From positions 1 to 38,802 of the forward strand of contig JAUQPP010000009.1 of the NCBI GenBank assembly GCA_030550315.1: a stretch of DNA of 38,802 bases, in the 5' to 3' direction. Positions 23,649 through 33,331 of the stretch are shown here, one piece after another; position 1 is the stretch's first letter; each line of letters begins with the position of its first letter. The notes under the pieces are model-generated. The model made no database searches. It worked only from the letters and a program-made list of their open reading frames with translations, and was not told the DNA's origin. Position numbers and translations under genes: made by a program. Origin of the DNA: Thermotogota bacterium (lineage in GTDB: Bacteria > Thermotogota > Thermotogae > Thermotogales > Fervidobacteriaceae).

Positions 23649-25338
23649 CACCAATCATGTATTTTTTGAATTCCATAAAGTGTGCCTTCGTTTCAGCAAT
23701 AGATTCACCCAGCAGACTTGCAATATCTTGAGCGAGTTTCATTTGGTTGTTGAGCACCTCTTCGATCTTCTCCACTGTCTTGCGCTTTAATTCGTTCATT
23801 TGTTCTCTTTGAACGACGATGTCTGTGACATCGACAAATAGTAAGACGCTACCACCGTCTTCGGGGAGGTCAAAGAGTTTTGGGTAAAAGTAATACCTTT
23901 GCCCGTTAATGAACAGTTCGTGTATTCTATACGGTTCGTTACTCACCCTTTTGCAAATATCGTAAACCATGCTCTCTCTATAGTTCTCAAACAGTTTCTT
24001 TGCCGCTGGGTTAAGGTATAAAACCTTCTCCTCATCAAAAATAACTATGGCGTTCGGTGTTTCGTCGACAACCTTGTTGCCGAAGGAGGATACCTTTTCA
24101 ACAAGGTAAGCAAAACACATGTCTTTCTCGGCTTTACGGAGCGCAACAGCCTTTGCTTTATCACGACAGGTTTCATAGCCACACGCGGTGCAGTTCAATT
24201 CTTTACTCAGGTCACCTTTTCCCATCTCTTGTAAAATCTTCAGTGTGATTTCACTCGGTACTTCTTTTCGAGAACTTCTATCGACGAAATTGCGCTTAAG
24301 TGTGAGTTTGTAATGGTCTGGATTAATCAAACGAGAACTATTCACGTTCAAGGTGTGGAGAAGGTTATTCCATTTCTTTAAAAGCTCTTTCCTTGCTAAG
24401 ATGTTCAGGTCCTTTCTCATCGCTGGACCGTTCAGGCATCCCCCGATGCAAGCGGATGCTTCGACCAAAATGACACCTTGGATGACATTCAATGATAAAT
24501 CAAGGCTACTGAGAAATTCTATTAAGTTGTTGACGCCCTCGATGCTCATGTGTGAGAAATGTTCTTTTTCCAGTGTGTGGATTATTCCTCCAGTTGTTGG
24601 GAAACACCGGGCCCTGTTTGGGTATGGAGGATCCGGGAAAAATTGCGGGTTTGGGTCGACCTTCTGATTTTCATCAACCGTTAGGTATTCATACTCGGTA
24701 AGTTTGCCGTAGTGTTTGGATATGAATTCGTCAAGTTCCCAAAAGGTAAGTACAACATCGTAATGAGCTTTCAGCTCTTCCTTCTTCGCAATACACGGAC
24801 TTACAAAGACTCTGGGAAGGCTACCAAACCTATACTCGAGGAACTTCGCATGAGCTATTGCGGGCGAAACTACAGGAATTAGGTACTCTAAGTACTTGGG
24901 AAAGTACTGTTCGACGAGATTAACGACAACGGGACACGATGTTGTCAGTAGAATTTTCTTGTTTGAGTTCAAGTAATTTTTGTATTCAACGCTTACAAAC
25001 TCGGCGCCTACGGCCGTTTCTGAAACAGCAACGCATCCAGCACGCTTCATCAGCGAAATTACCAACGCTGGGTTATCGTAGTTGGCGAAAAATGATGGTG
25101 CAATGGATAGGACAAATGGACTCCCAACAAGTTGCTCAAATTCTTTTAAGTTCTTCCTGTAAGTTTTTGCATGCTGCGGGCAAACGTTTACGCAAGTACC
25201 ACACGCTATGCATTCTTCTTCAACGACAAAAGAGTGTTGTCCGTTGAACGCGATTGCTTTAACTGGACAGTTTCTCAAACACTTGTAGCAATATCTGCAA
25301 TTTGCCGGCACGGAGAGTATAAGCTCACTTTCCTTCAT
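23629..25338 (-). CDS. Sensory [FeFe]-hydrogenase-like protein with PAS domain (HydS type)
   Basis: A 569-residue cytoplasmic protein. In order it has two ferredoxin-like [4Fe-4S] sites (CRYCYKC...C from Cys14; CIACGTC...C from Cys43), the H-cluster domain, an extra cysteine-rich site (CTACGYETC then a later Cys), a PAS domain (about 415-515) and a C-terminal helical/coiled tail. The four H-cluster cysteines are present: TTSCP (Cys135), SPC (Cys182) and ACIGGC (Cys297, Cys301). Ser precedes Cys135 where catalytic enzymes have the proton-relay Cys, and Ser replaces the Met of MPC. These changes and the PAS domain match the sensory group (HydS) rather than a bulk H2-producing enzyme. ATG 25338 follows GGGGGT and overlaps the previous gene by 14 bases. 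Confidence 0.88.
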   Translation of the reverse strand: MKESELILSVPANCRYCYKCLRNCPVKAIAFNGQHSFVVEEECIACGTCVNVCPQHAKTYRKNLKEFEQLVGSPFVLSIAPSFFANYDNPALVISLMKRAGCVAVSETAVGAEFVSVEYKNYLNSNKKILLTTSCPVVVNLVEQYFPKYLEYLIPVVSPAIAHAKFLEYRFGSLPRVFVSPCIAKKEELKAHYDVVLTFWELDEFISKHYGKLTEYEYLTVDENQKVDPNPQFFPDPPYPNRARCFPTTGGIIHTLEKEHFSHMSIEGVNNLIEFLSSLDLSLNVIQGVILVEASACIGGCLNGPAMRKDLNILARKELLKKWNNLLHTLNVNSSRLINPDHYKLTLKRNFVDRSSRKEVPSEITLKILQEMGKGDLSKELNCTACGYETCRDKAKAVALRKAEKDMCFAYLVEKVSSFGNKVVDETPNAIVIFDEEKVLYLNPAAKKLFENYRESMVYDICKRVSNEPYRIHELFINGQRYYFYPKLFDLPEDGGSVLLFVDVTDIVVQREQMNELKRKTVEKIEEVLNNQMKLAQDIASLLGESIAETKAHFMEFKKYMIGDESANV

Positions 25339-25639
25339 CGGTTCTACCCCCAGGGGTTTTGTGCTTTTCACATTTGATTTTCCTGATTTCCCTTAGAACC
25401 ACTTCGGCTGCATTTTCGGGTGTTAACTTCGATACGATCTTGCCGTTTATTTCGGCGTTGATACCCTTTGAGCAATTGTTCATGCAAAGTGAACCGAGTA
25501 ACTCAACATCATCGTTACCTTCGAAAACTTCCCGAAGCTTTTTAACGACTTCGAACGAACCTTTAAGATGACAAGAACTCCCCATGCAAATCCTTATATG
25601 CAACCTTCCATCGGGTTTTCTGTGATCTGGTAAGTCCAC
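25325..25639 (-). CDS. Thioredoxin-like [2Fe-2S] ferredoxin (NuoE-like)
   Basis: A 104-residue protein of the thioredoxin-like [2Fe-2S] family related to the C-terminal domain of NuoE/HydC. The four cluster ligands are visible as CMGSSC (C-x4-C) and, 30-35 residues later, CMNNC (C-x3-C). It probably passes electrons to or from the HydS-like protein. It is the first gene of the operon, behind a near-consensus promoter. The start is either GTG 25648 (too close to GGTGG) or GTG 25639, which lies 5 to 9 bases after GGTGGGTGG; I prefer 25639. Confidence 0.88.
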   Translation of the reverse strand: MDLPDHRKPDGRLHIRICMGSSCHLKGSFEVVKKLREVFEGNDDVELLGSLCMNNCSKGINAEINGKIVSKLTPENAAEVVLREIRKIKCEKHKTPGGRTDEGK

Positions 25640-25695
25640 GAAAACCACCCACCATCTTGTTTATGCTGTCCGCTACCATACGCTTTATAAAGATA

Positions 25696-25713
25696 TTGTG
25701 ACAATTTTCACGA
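25696..25713 (-). promoter_or_regulatory. Operator-like palindrome at the start of the hydS operon transcript
   Basis: On the plus strand TTGTGA (25696-25701), six bases, TCACGA (25708-25713): an imperfect inverted repeat with one mismatch. It covers about +4 to +21 of the predicted transcript, a typical repressor position. The TTGTGA-N6-TCACAA form resembles sites for Rex or CRP/FNR-like regulators. Rex, which senses NADH, is a plausible regulator since it controls hydrogenase genes in Thermotogales, but that is inference. Confidence 0.5.
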
Positions 25714-25722
25714 TTCAATTAT

Positions 25723-25751
25723 ATAATACATCTTTCAGATAAAGCTGTCAA
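25723..25751 (-). promoter_or_regulatory. Near-consensus promoter of the hydS operon
   Basis: On the minus strand, a perfect TTGACA (25751-25746) and TATTAT (25728-25723) are separated by exactly 17 bases. Transcription would start near 25716, about 77 bases before the GTG at 25639. It is the best -35 element in the window. Confidence 0.82.
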
Positions 25752-25788
25752 CTGAGGAAAATTCGGTGCACAGTTCTTAGATTTTGAT

Positions 25789-25816
25789 AAAAATACGGTG
25801 CCCATGTTGGGCACCG
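25789..25816 (-). terminator. Intrinsic terminator after hpf
   Basis: CGGTGCCC (25796-25803) and GGGCACCG (25809-25816) form a perfect 8-base stem with a 5-base loop. On the minus strand it is followed by TATTTTTAT, so it ends the long block that runs from the ATP synthase genes through hpf (stop at 25856). Confidence 0.88.
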
Positions 25817-25855
25817 CGATACAACTAGTTTATTTTGATTTTCTAATCGATCAGC

Positions 25856-26413
25856 TTATTCTTCGAACTCGATTAATCCGTATTTACCATTCTTTCGATA
25901 AAGCATGTTTAGTTCTCCAGTTTCCGCGTTCCTAAAAACGAAGAACGCGTGATTCATTACTTCCATCTGCTCGAGTGCCTCTTCTAGGGAAACGGTTCGC
26001 AGGAATACCCTCTTAACACTGTCGATTTGTTCGTACTCTTCATCTTCAATGGAATACTTTGGTGTTAACTCTTCTGCCATTGCTTCAATTGTGCCTTTCA
26101 TGTTTGCTTTGTGATGCGATTTGTAGTACTCTCTCTCCTTTTTGATAGCCTTTTCAAAGCTGTCTGATGCCGCATCAATCACACCGTAAACGTCGTTGGC
26201 CCTTTCTTGGACTACGATATCTTTTCCGTTGAAATGCATTTGCAGCCTCAACGTATAGTAAGGTCCATCCTTATCAAACCGCGCTTCTATGTACATTCCT
26301 TCACGTGTGGCGTAGTCTTTAAGAGCTCTCCTCACCTTCTCAAGCTTTTCATCAAGGTAACTTTCAACCGCTTCCGATATTTCGAAACCTCGTGCGAACG
26401 TTCTCAGCTCCAT
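25856..26413 (-). CDS. hpf: Ribosome hibernation promoting factor, long form
   Basis: This protein pairs idle 70S ribosomes into inactive 100S dimers. The 185-residue product has the N-terminal YfiA/HPF domain (about 1-100: ELRTFARGFEISEAVESYLDEKLEKVRRAL, later AASDSFEKAIKKEREY) and a C-terminal dimerisation domain (about 127-185: VKRVFLRTVSLEEALEQMEVMNHAFFVFRNAETGELNMLYRKNGKYGLI), which defines the long form. The start ATG follows a perfect GGAGGTGA. It is the last gene of a block led by the ATP synthase operon, 4 bases after the membrane protein gene, and a terminator follows. Confidence 0.95.
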   Translation of the reverse strand: MELRTFARGFEISEAVESYLDEKLEKVRRALKDYATREGMYIEARFDKDGPYYTLRLQMHFNGKDIVVQERANDVYGVIDAASDSFEKAIKKEREYYKSHHKANMKGTIEAMAEELTPKYSIEDEEYEQIDSVKRVFLRTVSLEEALEQMEVMNHAFFVFRNAETGELNMLYRKNGKYGLIEFEE

Positions 26414-26417
26414 AGGC

Positions 26418-26900
26418 TCACCTCCGTGAGATTTCTTCGTTTAGCTCAGTCACAAGCTCCATTGTGTAGAATGACAGAGTGATGAGGAAATAGCTGACGA
26501 TCTTCTTTATCTCAACTGCCTTATCTTCCAATATGAAATGCCTGGCTGTTATTGTAAGCGCAATTAAAAGTGCTGTGGTGATCAGGAATAGAAAAGGAAC
26601 GAAATAACTTAAGAAAGCAAAAATTAAAGTAAAAACCATGTAGAGGTTCGCAAGTGCGTATAACTTTTCATCGCTTTGTTTGAACCATTTTGATATGACT
26701 ATAACAAGCCCTGCAACGCCGATAAAGAAAACTGTATTTGCAACACCTCCAAATACCTTCACCGTGACATGGTCAACAAAAAAGAAGGCATTCGAGACAA
26801 TCGACATAATAAAACCGAGGGAGAACAGAATCGAACTGAAAACAATGAAGTCCTTCGATGCACGCTCTTCACTCAGTGAGTTGAGGTAATCCCTTATCAT
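26418..26900 (-). CDS. Membrane protein of unknown function next to hpf
   Basis: A 160-residue protein with about four hydrophobic helices (near residues 18-42, 50-70, 84-118 in two parts, and a C-terminal one at about 133-150). The N-terminus (MIRDYLNSLSEERASKD) and the turn after helix two (KWFKQSDEKLY) are charged and probably cytoplasmic. No family is recognised. It lies 3 bases after a degV gene and 4 bases before hpf, so co-transcription and perhaps translational coupling are likely. Its start ATG follows a G-rich stretch (GGGGG) at the degV stop. Confidence 0.65.
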   Translation of the reverse strand: MIRDYLNSLSEERASKDFIVFSSILFSLGFIMSIVSNAFFFVDHVTVKVFGGVANTVFFIGVAGLVIVISKWFKQSDEKLYALANLYMVFTLIFAFLSYFVPFLFLITTALLIALTITARHFILEDKAVEIKKIVSYFLITLSFYTMELVTELNEEISRR

Positions 26901-26903
26901 CAG

Positions 26904-27734
26904 TTAGAACCCCCTTCCGATGGCGACCCCGAAGACTTCGGGACCTACGTGTGCCGTGATTGCCGAACCGATACGCACCATCGAGTGAATCTTGAAGCCC
27001 TCGATGAGCTTTTGAAGGTACGATTTCATACTCTCAACACCGTATCCTGCTATTACTACGGGATTCGCAACTTTCTCCGTGAAAGTGTAAATGAGCTTTC
27101 TCATCTTTTCTATACAATTTTCCATCGTCCTGGCCGTATCAACTGAAACTGTGTAACCTTCTTCATCGGTGGAAAGTATTGGCTTGATCTTCAGGAGCTT
27201 TCCAAGCAGAGCCTTTGCTTTCCCGATTCGACCACCTCTTTCGAGATACTCAAGACTCGAAACAGTGAAGATTAGCAAGCTTTCCTTAATGAACGTGTCC
27301 ACCATTTCTTGGTTAACAACTTTTCCATTCTCTGCTTCGTGGATTGTCCGATAAAGGACGTACGTGGTTTTTGCACTGGCACTCTTGGAGTCCAGCACAT
27401 GTACGTTCTTCAGTTTATGGTTTTTCACGCAATTTCTTACCGAGTCGTATGTACCACTTAGCTTGCTCGAAATTGTCACAACGTAAACAGTTTCGTAATC
27501 TTTTGAGTATTTCAGCAATTTCCCTTCTATATCATTTTGTGCTGGTTGACTCGTTCTCAATTTTGCTCCTGATTGGCAATAAGAATAGAATTCATCGTTA
27601 GTTATGTCCACTTTGTCCTTGTATTCCTTGTCGTTGATGTACACACGTAGCGGGAGCACGTCCACTGGGGCACCAAAACCAACCCTCTCATCAAAATCTG
27701 CCGAACTATCGAAAAGATAAATTCTTTTGTTCAT
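26904..27734 (-). CDS. DegV family fatty-acid-binding protein (second copy)
   Basis: A 276-residue cytoplasmic lipid-binding protein of the DegV/FakB family. In Gram-positive bacteria FakB proteins present fatty acids to the kinase FakA. Family marks are the N-terminal DSSADFD (normally DS-T/S-x-D), VLPLRVYIND, the lipid-contact TSQPAQND segment, VVTISSKLSGTYDSVRN and the C-terminal GSAITAHVGPEVFGVAIGRGF. It is a tandem paralogue of the gene at 27763. Its C-terminus GPEVFGVAIG is close to the usual family ending. The start ATG follows AGGTTG. No fakA is in the window, so the phospholipid role is inference. Confidence 0.93.
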   Translation of the reverse strand: MNKRIYLFDSSADFDERVGFGAPVDVLPLRVYINDKEYKDKVDITNDEFYSYCQSGAKLRTSQPAQNDIEGKLLKYSKDYETVYVVTISSKLSGTYDSVRNCVKNHKLKNVHVLDSKSASAKTTYVLYRTIHEAENGKVVNQEMVDTFIKESLLIFTVSSLEYLERGGRIGKAKALLGKLLKIKPILSTDEEGYTVSVDTARTMENCIEKMRKLIYTFTEKVANPVVIAGYGVESMKSYLQKLIEGFKIHSMVRIGSAITAHVGPEVFGVAIGRGF

Positions 27735-27762
27735 CCGCTCAACCTACTTTCTAAACCGTGGA

Positions 27763-28602
27763 TTATTGCCTGTTAAGCTTCCGCTTTCCAACTACAAATC
27801 CAAATCCGTCGAATCCTACATGTGCCAGTACTGCAGAACCTATTGGAAAGAACAACGGTTTTATATCTAGGAATTTTCCAATTTCAAAGATGAACTCCTT
27901 GTACGCATCGGTTCCAACCGCGGCGTAAAGTATTACATCATTTACTTCACCTTTGAGGAACTCTTCAATCTTCTCAAATATGATTTCTGAAATTTTCGTT
28001 TTTCCCAGAGCTTTACCCACGAGTTCAACCTCGCCAGTTCTGGCAATCGAGAGTATAGGCTTTACGTGGAGTATTTTTCCAATAATCGAGATCAGCTTTC
28101 CAATGCGACCACTTTTTTCGAGTCTTGACAGGCTGAAAACAGTTATTAGGAAGAGAGAATCATCTCTGTATGATATTATATCATTTTCCTCCAGCACTTT
28201 ACCAGCTTTGATGTTTTCGACCATTCGTTCCAGGATATAGGTGTTTTGGATGCTGATCGTTTTAGAATCAAAAACGACAATGTTCTCGTACTTGCTCGCT
28301 ATTGTACTGAAAAGGTTATAGGTCCCGCTCAGGTGGGATGAAACGGAAAGAACGTAAACTTTATCGTACTCGTTTGAAAGTTTTTCGAGAAGTTCCTCCA
28401 CATCGTTGGGCGAAGGGAGGGATGTTTCTATGTTCCTATCCTCATTTATCGCCTGGATGATCTTATCTTGAATTTCCAGACAGTCTTTATACTCTTGACC
28501 GTCTATGTATACCCTTACAGGCACGGAAAACACCGGAACTGATTCATCCAGCCAACTCGGTATCGGTGTTGTACTGTCAACAACTATGGCACTTTTTTTC
28601 AA
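27763..28602 (-). CDS. DegV family fatty-acid-binding protein (first copy)
   Basis: A 279-residue paralogue of the following gene. It has the DegV marks DSTTPIPSWL (the D-S-T/S motif), VPVRVYIDGQEYKD, ETSLPSPND with the lipid-contact serine, VLSVSSHLSGTYN, SRLEKSGRIGK, and the ending GSAVLAHVGFDGFGFVVGKRK. The two copies share these motifs but differ clearly elsewhere, so the duplication is old or they bind different lipids. The start is TTG 28602, behind GGGGTGAGACG. It lies 25 bases after atpC with no terminator between, so it probably belongs to the ATP synthase transcript. Confidence 0.93.
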   Translation of the reverse strand: MKKSAIVVDSTTPIPSWLDESVPVFSVPVRVYIDGQEYKDCLEIQDKIIQAINEDRNIETSLPSPNDVEELLEKLSNEYDKVYVLSVSSHLSGTYNLFSTIASKYENIVVFDSKTISIQNTYILERMVENIKAGKVLEENDIISYRDDSLFLITVFSLSRLEKSGRIGKLISIIGKILHVKPILSIARTGEVELVGKALGKTKISEIIFEKIEEFLKGEVNDVILYAAVGTDAYKEFIFEIGKFLDIKPLFFPIGSAVLAHVGFDGFGFVVGKRKLNRQ

Positions 28603-28627
28603 AACGTCTCACCCCAGTGCTTTTAAC

Positions 28628-28921
28628 TTACTGAGCCATGTTTCCAAGGTACTTGTGCGGATCAAAATCCTCGGGTTTTCCCACTTCCTCGGTTAGAATC
28701 ACAACATTGCTTTTTCCATCGCAGTGCAGGAAGCCATCAACGACCCTGTAAGATTCTTCGAAATTCTCCAACTTCAGCTTTACGTCGGCTACCGCCAACT
28801 TTGCAATTATGGGAGCCCGCCTGTCCAGGACCCCCATCTCACCGTCAAGAGTTCTAAATACGATGAATTTGACGTCTCTGAATTCCATTATTTTCGTCGG
28901 AGTCACAATCTTCACTCTCAT
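28628..28921 (-). CDS. atpC: ATP synthase epsilon subunit, short form
   Basis: The epsilon subunit sits on the central stalk and joins gamma to the c ring. Only 97 residues are present, covering the N-terminal beta-sandwich domain (MRVKIVTPTKIMEFRD..., GEMGVLDRRAPIIAKL..., NVVILTEEV). The C-terminal helical hairpin, which in longer forms (about 130-140 residues) inhibits ATP hydrolysis, is missing. The sequence ends naturally at a stop and is followed by the degV gene. Inhibition of hydrolysis by the usual epsilon hairpin therefore seems impossible. Start ATG follows GTAGAGGTG. Confidence 0.93.
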   Translation of the reverse strand: MRVKIVTPTKIMEFRDVKFIVFRTLDGEMGVLDRRAPIIAKLAVADVKLKLENFEESYRVVDGFLHCDGKSNVVILTEEVGKPEDFDPHKYLGNMAQ

Positions 28922-28944
28922 TAATATGCACCTCTACACCTACG

Positions 28945-30375
<1,431 letters not shown>

Positions 30376-30396
30376 TCAGGTATCGGGCAAACATTT

Positions 30397-31221
30397 TCAT
30401 TCGCTCTTGAGAGCATCGGCTCCCGTGACGATTTCTATCAGTTCTTGTGTTATGGATGCTTGACGCGCCTTGTTGAAAGCTATGGTTAGCTGGCGCACAA
30501 CTTCTTCGGCATTTTCCGTTGCATTTCTCATTGCATTCTGTCTTGCGTACAGCTCACTTATCTTTGTTTCGAATGCTAGCGCATAGAAGACACTTGCCGC
30601 GTAGAACTCCAATAGTTTTATTTGGAAAGCCTCGTCATTCGGTTCGTATTCGTAACGATCTCCCACCAATCCTTCACGACGTTGGATGGGCGCCAAAGTA
30701 TGGATATCGGGCACTTGGGCAAGTTTGTTTTTAAATTTTCCGTAAACTACTTTTACACGCCCTGCGTTTGCGGAGACTAGATCCGATATGACTGTTCTTG
30801 AGAATTCGAACGTAGGAACGTCGAACTCGTGCTCATAAATTCGCTCAACCTTCGGATTTCTTCTGAACACAGGAGCTAGCTTAGCTCCCACAACAAGGAC
30901 GAGATCAAAATTCTCCTTTTTATCAAGCTCGAGTGCTTTCTTAGCCAGTTCCGAGGGAAACGCACCACACAGTCCCATATCCGTTCCAATGACTACAAGT
31001 GCACTCTTTCCTTCACCTGTGACGAAGGGATGTTTAACCTCAAAGTGCACCTGAGAAATCATTTCTGAAGTTTCCTTCAGGAACTCGCGGGCCATCAAGA
31101 GTCTCTTTTCAACTTTTTTGATTTGTGCAGTGGAGACCATTTCCATGGCCTTCGTAATCTTCTTAAGCGATTGTGTTGCATTTATCCGCTTTTTTATCTG
31201 TAGTAATTTACCTCGACTCAC
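30397..31221 (-). CDS. atpG: ATP synthase gamma subunit
   Basis: The rotating central shaft of F1. The 274-residue product has the two long helices at its ends: N-terminal QIKKRINATQSLKKITKAMEMVSTAQIKKVEKR, and C-terminal RQNAMRNATENAEEVVRQLTIAFNKARQASITQELIEIVTGADAL, which is the family's most conserved part. Between them is a Rossmann-like domain (GTDMGLCGAFPSEL). The gene starts at GTG 31221, behind GGGAAGTG, 6 bases after the atpA stop, so translation is coupled. Confidence 0.97.
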   Translation of the reverse strand: MSRGKLLQIKKRINATQSLKKITKAMEMVSTAQIKKVEKRLLMAREFLKETSEMISQVHFEVKHPFVTGEGKSALVVIGTDMGLCGAFPSELAKKALELDKKENFDLVLVVGAKLAPVFRRNPKVERIYEHEFDVPTFEFSRTVISDLVSANAGRVKVVYGKFKNKLAQVPDIHTLAPIQRREGLVGDRYEYEPNDEAFQIKLLEFYAASVFYALAFETKISELYARQNAMRNATENAEEVVRQLTIAFNKARQASITQELIEIVTGADALKSE

Positions 31222-31227
31222 GGTCTA

Positions 31228-32751
31228 TCACTTCCCGTGAACACGGACAAATTCTTCCTTGAATTCCTTTATAGCTTTATGCATCCTCTCCTCTAATTCC
31301 TTGGTCAGCTGTTTTTTCGTTCTTATCTCGGATAGTATATCGTCGTATTTTTCTTTAACGAATTTCAGTAAACCTTCCTCGAATGGTTTTACCGCGCTCA
31401 GCGGTAGGTCGTCGAGGTATCCGTTCACCCCGGCAAAAAGAACGACAATTTGGTCTTCAACTTCCATAGGGCTGTATTGTGGTTGTTTCATCAGTTCCAT
31501 TAATCGTTGACCACGCGTGATCTGAGCCTGTGTGGTTGGGTCGAGCTCGGTTGCAAATTGTGCGAATGTCTCAAGTTCCTGATACTGTGCAATGTCAAGT
31601 TTCAAGGAACCGGCTACTTGTTTCATTGCTTTAATCTGCGCTGCACCACCAACCCTGGAAACTGACAAACCGATGTTGACGGCTGGTCTCTGGCCAGCGT
31701 AAAAGAGGCCCGGTTCGAGGTATATCTGACCGTCGGTGATGGAAATCACGTTCGTTGGAATGTAAGCGGAAATATCGTTTGCTTGCGTTTCGATAATTGG
31801 TAAGGCCGTTAATGACCCGCCACCAAAATTCTCGTTCAACCTTGCAGCTCTCTCAAGAAGCCTTGAGTGGAGGTAAAAGACATCTCCAGGGTACGCTTCC
31901 CTTCCCGGTGGTCTTCTGAGTAGCAACGAGATTTGCCTGTAGGCAACCGCGTGTTTGGAGAGATCGTCGTACACAACAAGTGCGTCCTTACCTTTGAACA
32001 TGAAATACTCTCCCATCGCGCATCCTGCGTACGGTGCAAGGTACTGTAACGTTGCGGGATCCGAGGAAGTTGCTACGACAACGGTTGTGTACTCCATTGC
32101 GCCAAACTGCTTCAATTTTTCTACAATTCTTGCAACTGCAGATGCCTTCTGACCGATGGCAACGTAGATACAGTAAACACCTTTACCTTTTTGGTTGATT
32201 ATCGTATCGATTGCAATTGCGGTTTTTCCTGTTTGCCTGTCGCCGATGATTAGCTCTCTCTGGCCCCTGCCGATGGGGATGAGCGAGTCTATAACCTTAA
32301 TACCGGTTTGTAGCGGTGTGTCGACCGGTTTTCGTGCAATGACACCGGGGGCTTTGAACTCCACGGGCCGTGTTTCTTTGTATTCGATAGGTCCAAGGCC
32401 ATCGACCGGTTCGCCAAGTGGGTTCACAACGCGACCCAGAAGTCCTTCCCCAACGGGTACTTCCATTATCTTTTTCAAACGCTTAACTGTGTGTCCTTCT
32501 TTAAGTCCCTTGTAATCGCCGAGGATGATCACACCAACGTTGTCCTCCTCCAGGTTGAACGCTAGCCCTTTGATACCGGTTTCGACAAATTCTACCATTT
32601 CATTGGCCATAACGTTGTTAAGACCGTAGACGCGTGCGATTCCATCCCCAACTTGGATGACTTTACCGACATCTTCCAAGTTTATTTCCTCTTTGTACTC
32701 GGCAATTTTACTTTCGAGTACCCTTACTATTTCTCCAGGGTTGAGTCTCAA
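31228..32751 (-). CDS. atpA: ATP synthase alpha subunit
   Basis: The non-catalytic nucleotide-binding subunit of F1. The 507-residue product has Walker [10 protein letters not shown] (about residues 169-177), GQKASAVA, the [38 protein letters not shown] stretch, and [14 protein letters not shown] followed by [17 protein letters not shown] with the conserved arginine. The start is TTG 32751, behind AAGGGGTG. The family C-terminal helices are present to the end. Standard position between atpH and atpG. Confidence 0.98.
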   Translation of the reverse strand: MRLNPGEIVRVLESKIAEYKEEINLEDVGKVIQVGDGIARVYGLNNVMANEMVEFVETGIKGLAFNLEEDNVGVIILGDYKGLKEGHTVKRLKKIMEVPVGEGLLGRVVNPLGEPVDGLGPIEYKETRPVEFKAPGVIARKPVDTPLQTGIKVIDSLIPIGRGQRELIIGDRQTGKTAIAIDTIINQKGKGVYCIYVAIGQKASAVARIVEKLKQFGAMEYTTVVVATSSDPATLQYLAPYAGCAMGEYFMFKGKDALVVYDDLSKHAVAYRQISLLLRRPPGREAYPGDVFYLHSRLLERAARLNENFGGGSLTALPIIETQANDISAYIPTNVISITDGQIYLEPGLFYAGQRPAVNIGLSVSRVGGAAQIKAMKQVAGSLKLDIAQYQELETFAQFATELDPTTQAQITRGQRLMELMKQPQYSPMEVEDQIVVLFAGVNGYLDDLPLSAVKPFEEGLLKFVKEKYDDILSEIRTKKQLTKELEERMHKAIKEFKEEFVRVHGK

Positions 32752-32794
32752 GGTTTCACCCCTTTCAAACTAACACATTCACTTAACCTACAAT

Positions 32795-33331
32795 TCAACG
32801 AGTTATTTCTCTTGCAATACGCTCGAGGCGTCCCTTTATCGACGCGTCGAGTTTCTTGCCAGCGAATTCAATCACTACACCAGCAATGAGATTTTCGTCG
32901 ATCTTTACTTGGAACACGGGTTTTCTATTTGTGTACTTTGTAACGAAACGCGATAAGACTTCCAACTCTTCTGCACTAAGCGGCAGTGCGGAGGTTACGT
33001 CGACTGGTACGAGCCCGTTGTTTTCCAAGATCGAATAATCGTAGTATGAAGCTATATGTTTTACATACTTGATTCTCTTGTTTACAATTAGGAGGTGGAC
33101 AAATCTTTTAAATGGCTCGTCCACCTCCAAGTTTAACGAGCGTAGTATTTCAACGACCAGGGTGGTTCTGATTTCCGGCTTGAGTGCCTGGTTGTTTAGT
33201 ACCGTTGCCAAACTGTCATAAATCTGCGAAGTAACTTTTAGTAACTCACCGTATTGTTCGGTTGTCCCCAGTTTCTTAGAAACGTTCAGAAGCGCCAGAG
33301 CATACCTACTTGCGACACTCGAGTAAATCAT
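32795..33331 (-). CDS. atpH: ATP synthase delta subunit
   Basis: The peripheral-stalk subunit that holds the top of F1 to subunit b. The 178-residue product has the N-terminal helical domain (YSSVASRYALALLNVSKKLG...), a middle LLIVNKRIKYVKHIASYYD helix, and a C-terminal beta-type end VKIDENLIAGVVIEFAGKKLDASIKGRLERIAREI typical of delta. The start ATG overlaps the atpF stop as ATGA, giving translational coupling. Sequence conservation in this subunit is normally low, but the operon position settles the call. Confidence 0.94.
   Translation of the reverse strand: MIYSSVASRYALALLNVSKKLGTTEQYGELLKVTSQIYDSLATVLNNQALKPEIRTTLVVEILRSLNLEVDEPFKRFVHLLIVNKRIKYVKHIASYYDYSILENNGLVPVDVTSALPLSAEELEVLSRFVTKYTNRKPVFQVKIDENLIAGVVIEFAGKKLDASIKGRLERIAREITR

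Noticed and set aside
23629-25338. A catalytic bulk H2-producing [FeFe]-hydrogenase
   Set aside because: The proton-relay Cys and active-site Met are replaced and a PAS domain is attached; no hydB/hydC flavin subunits lie next to it.
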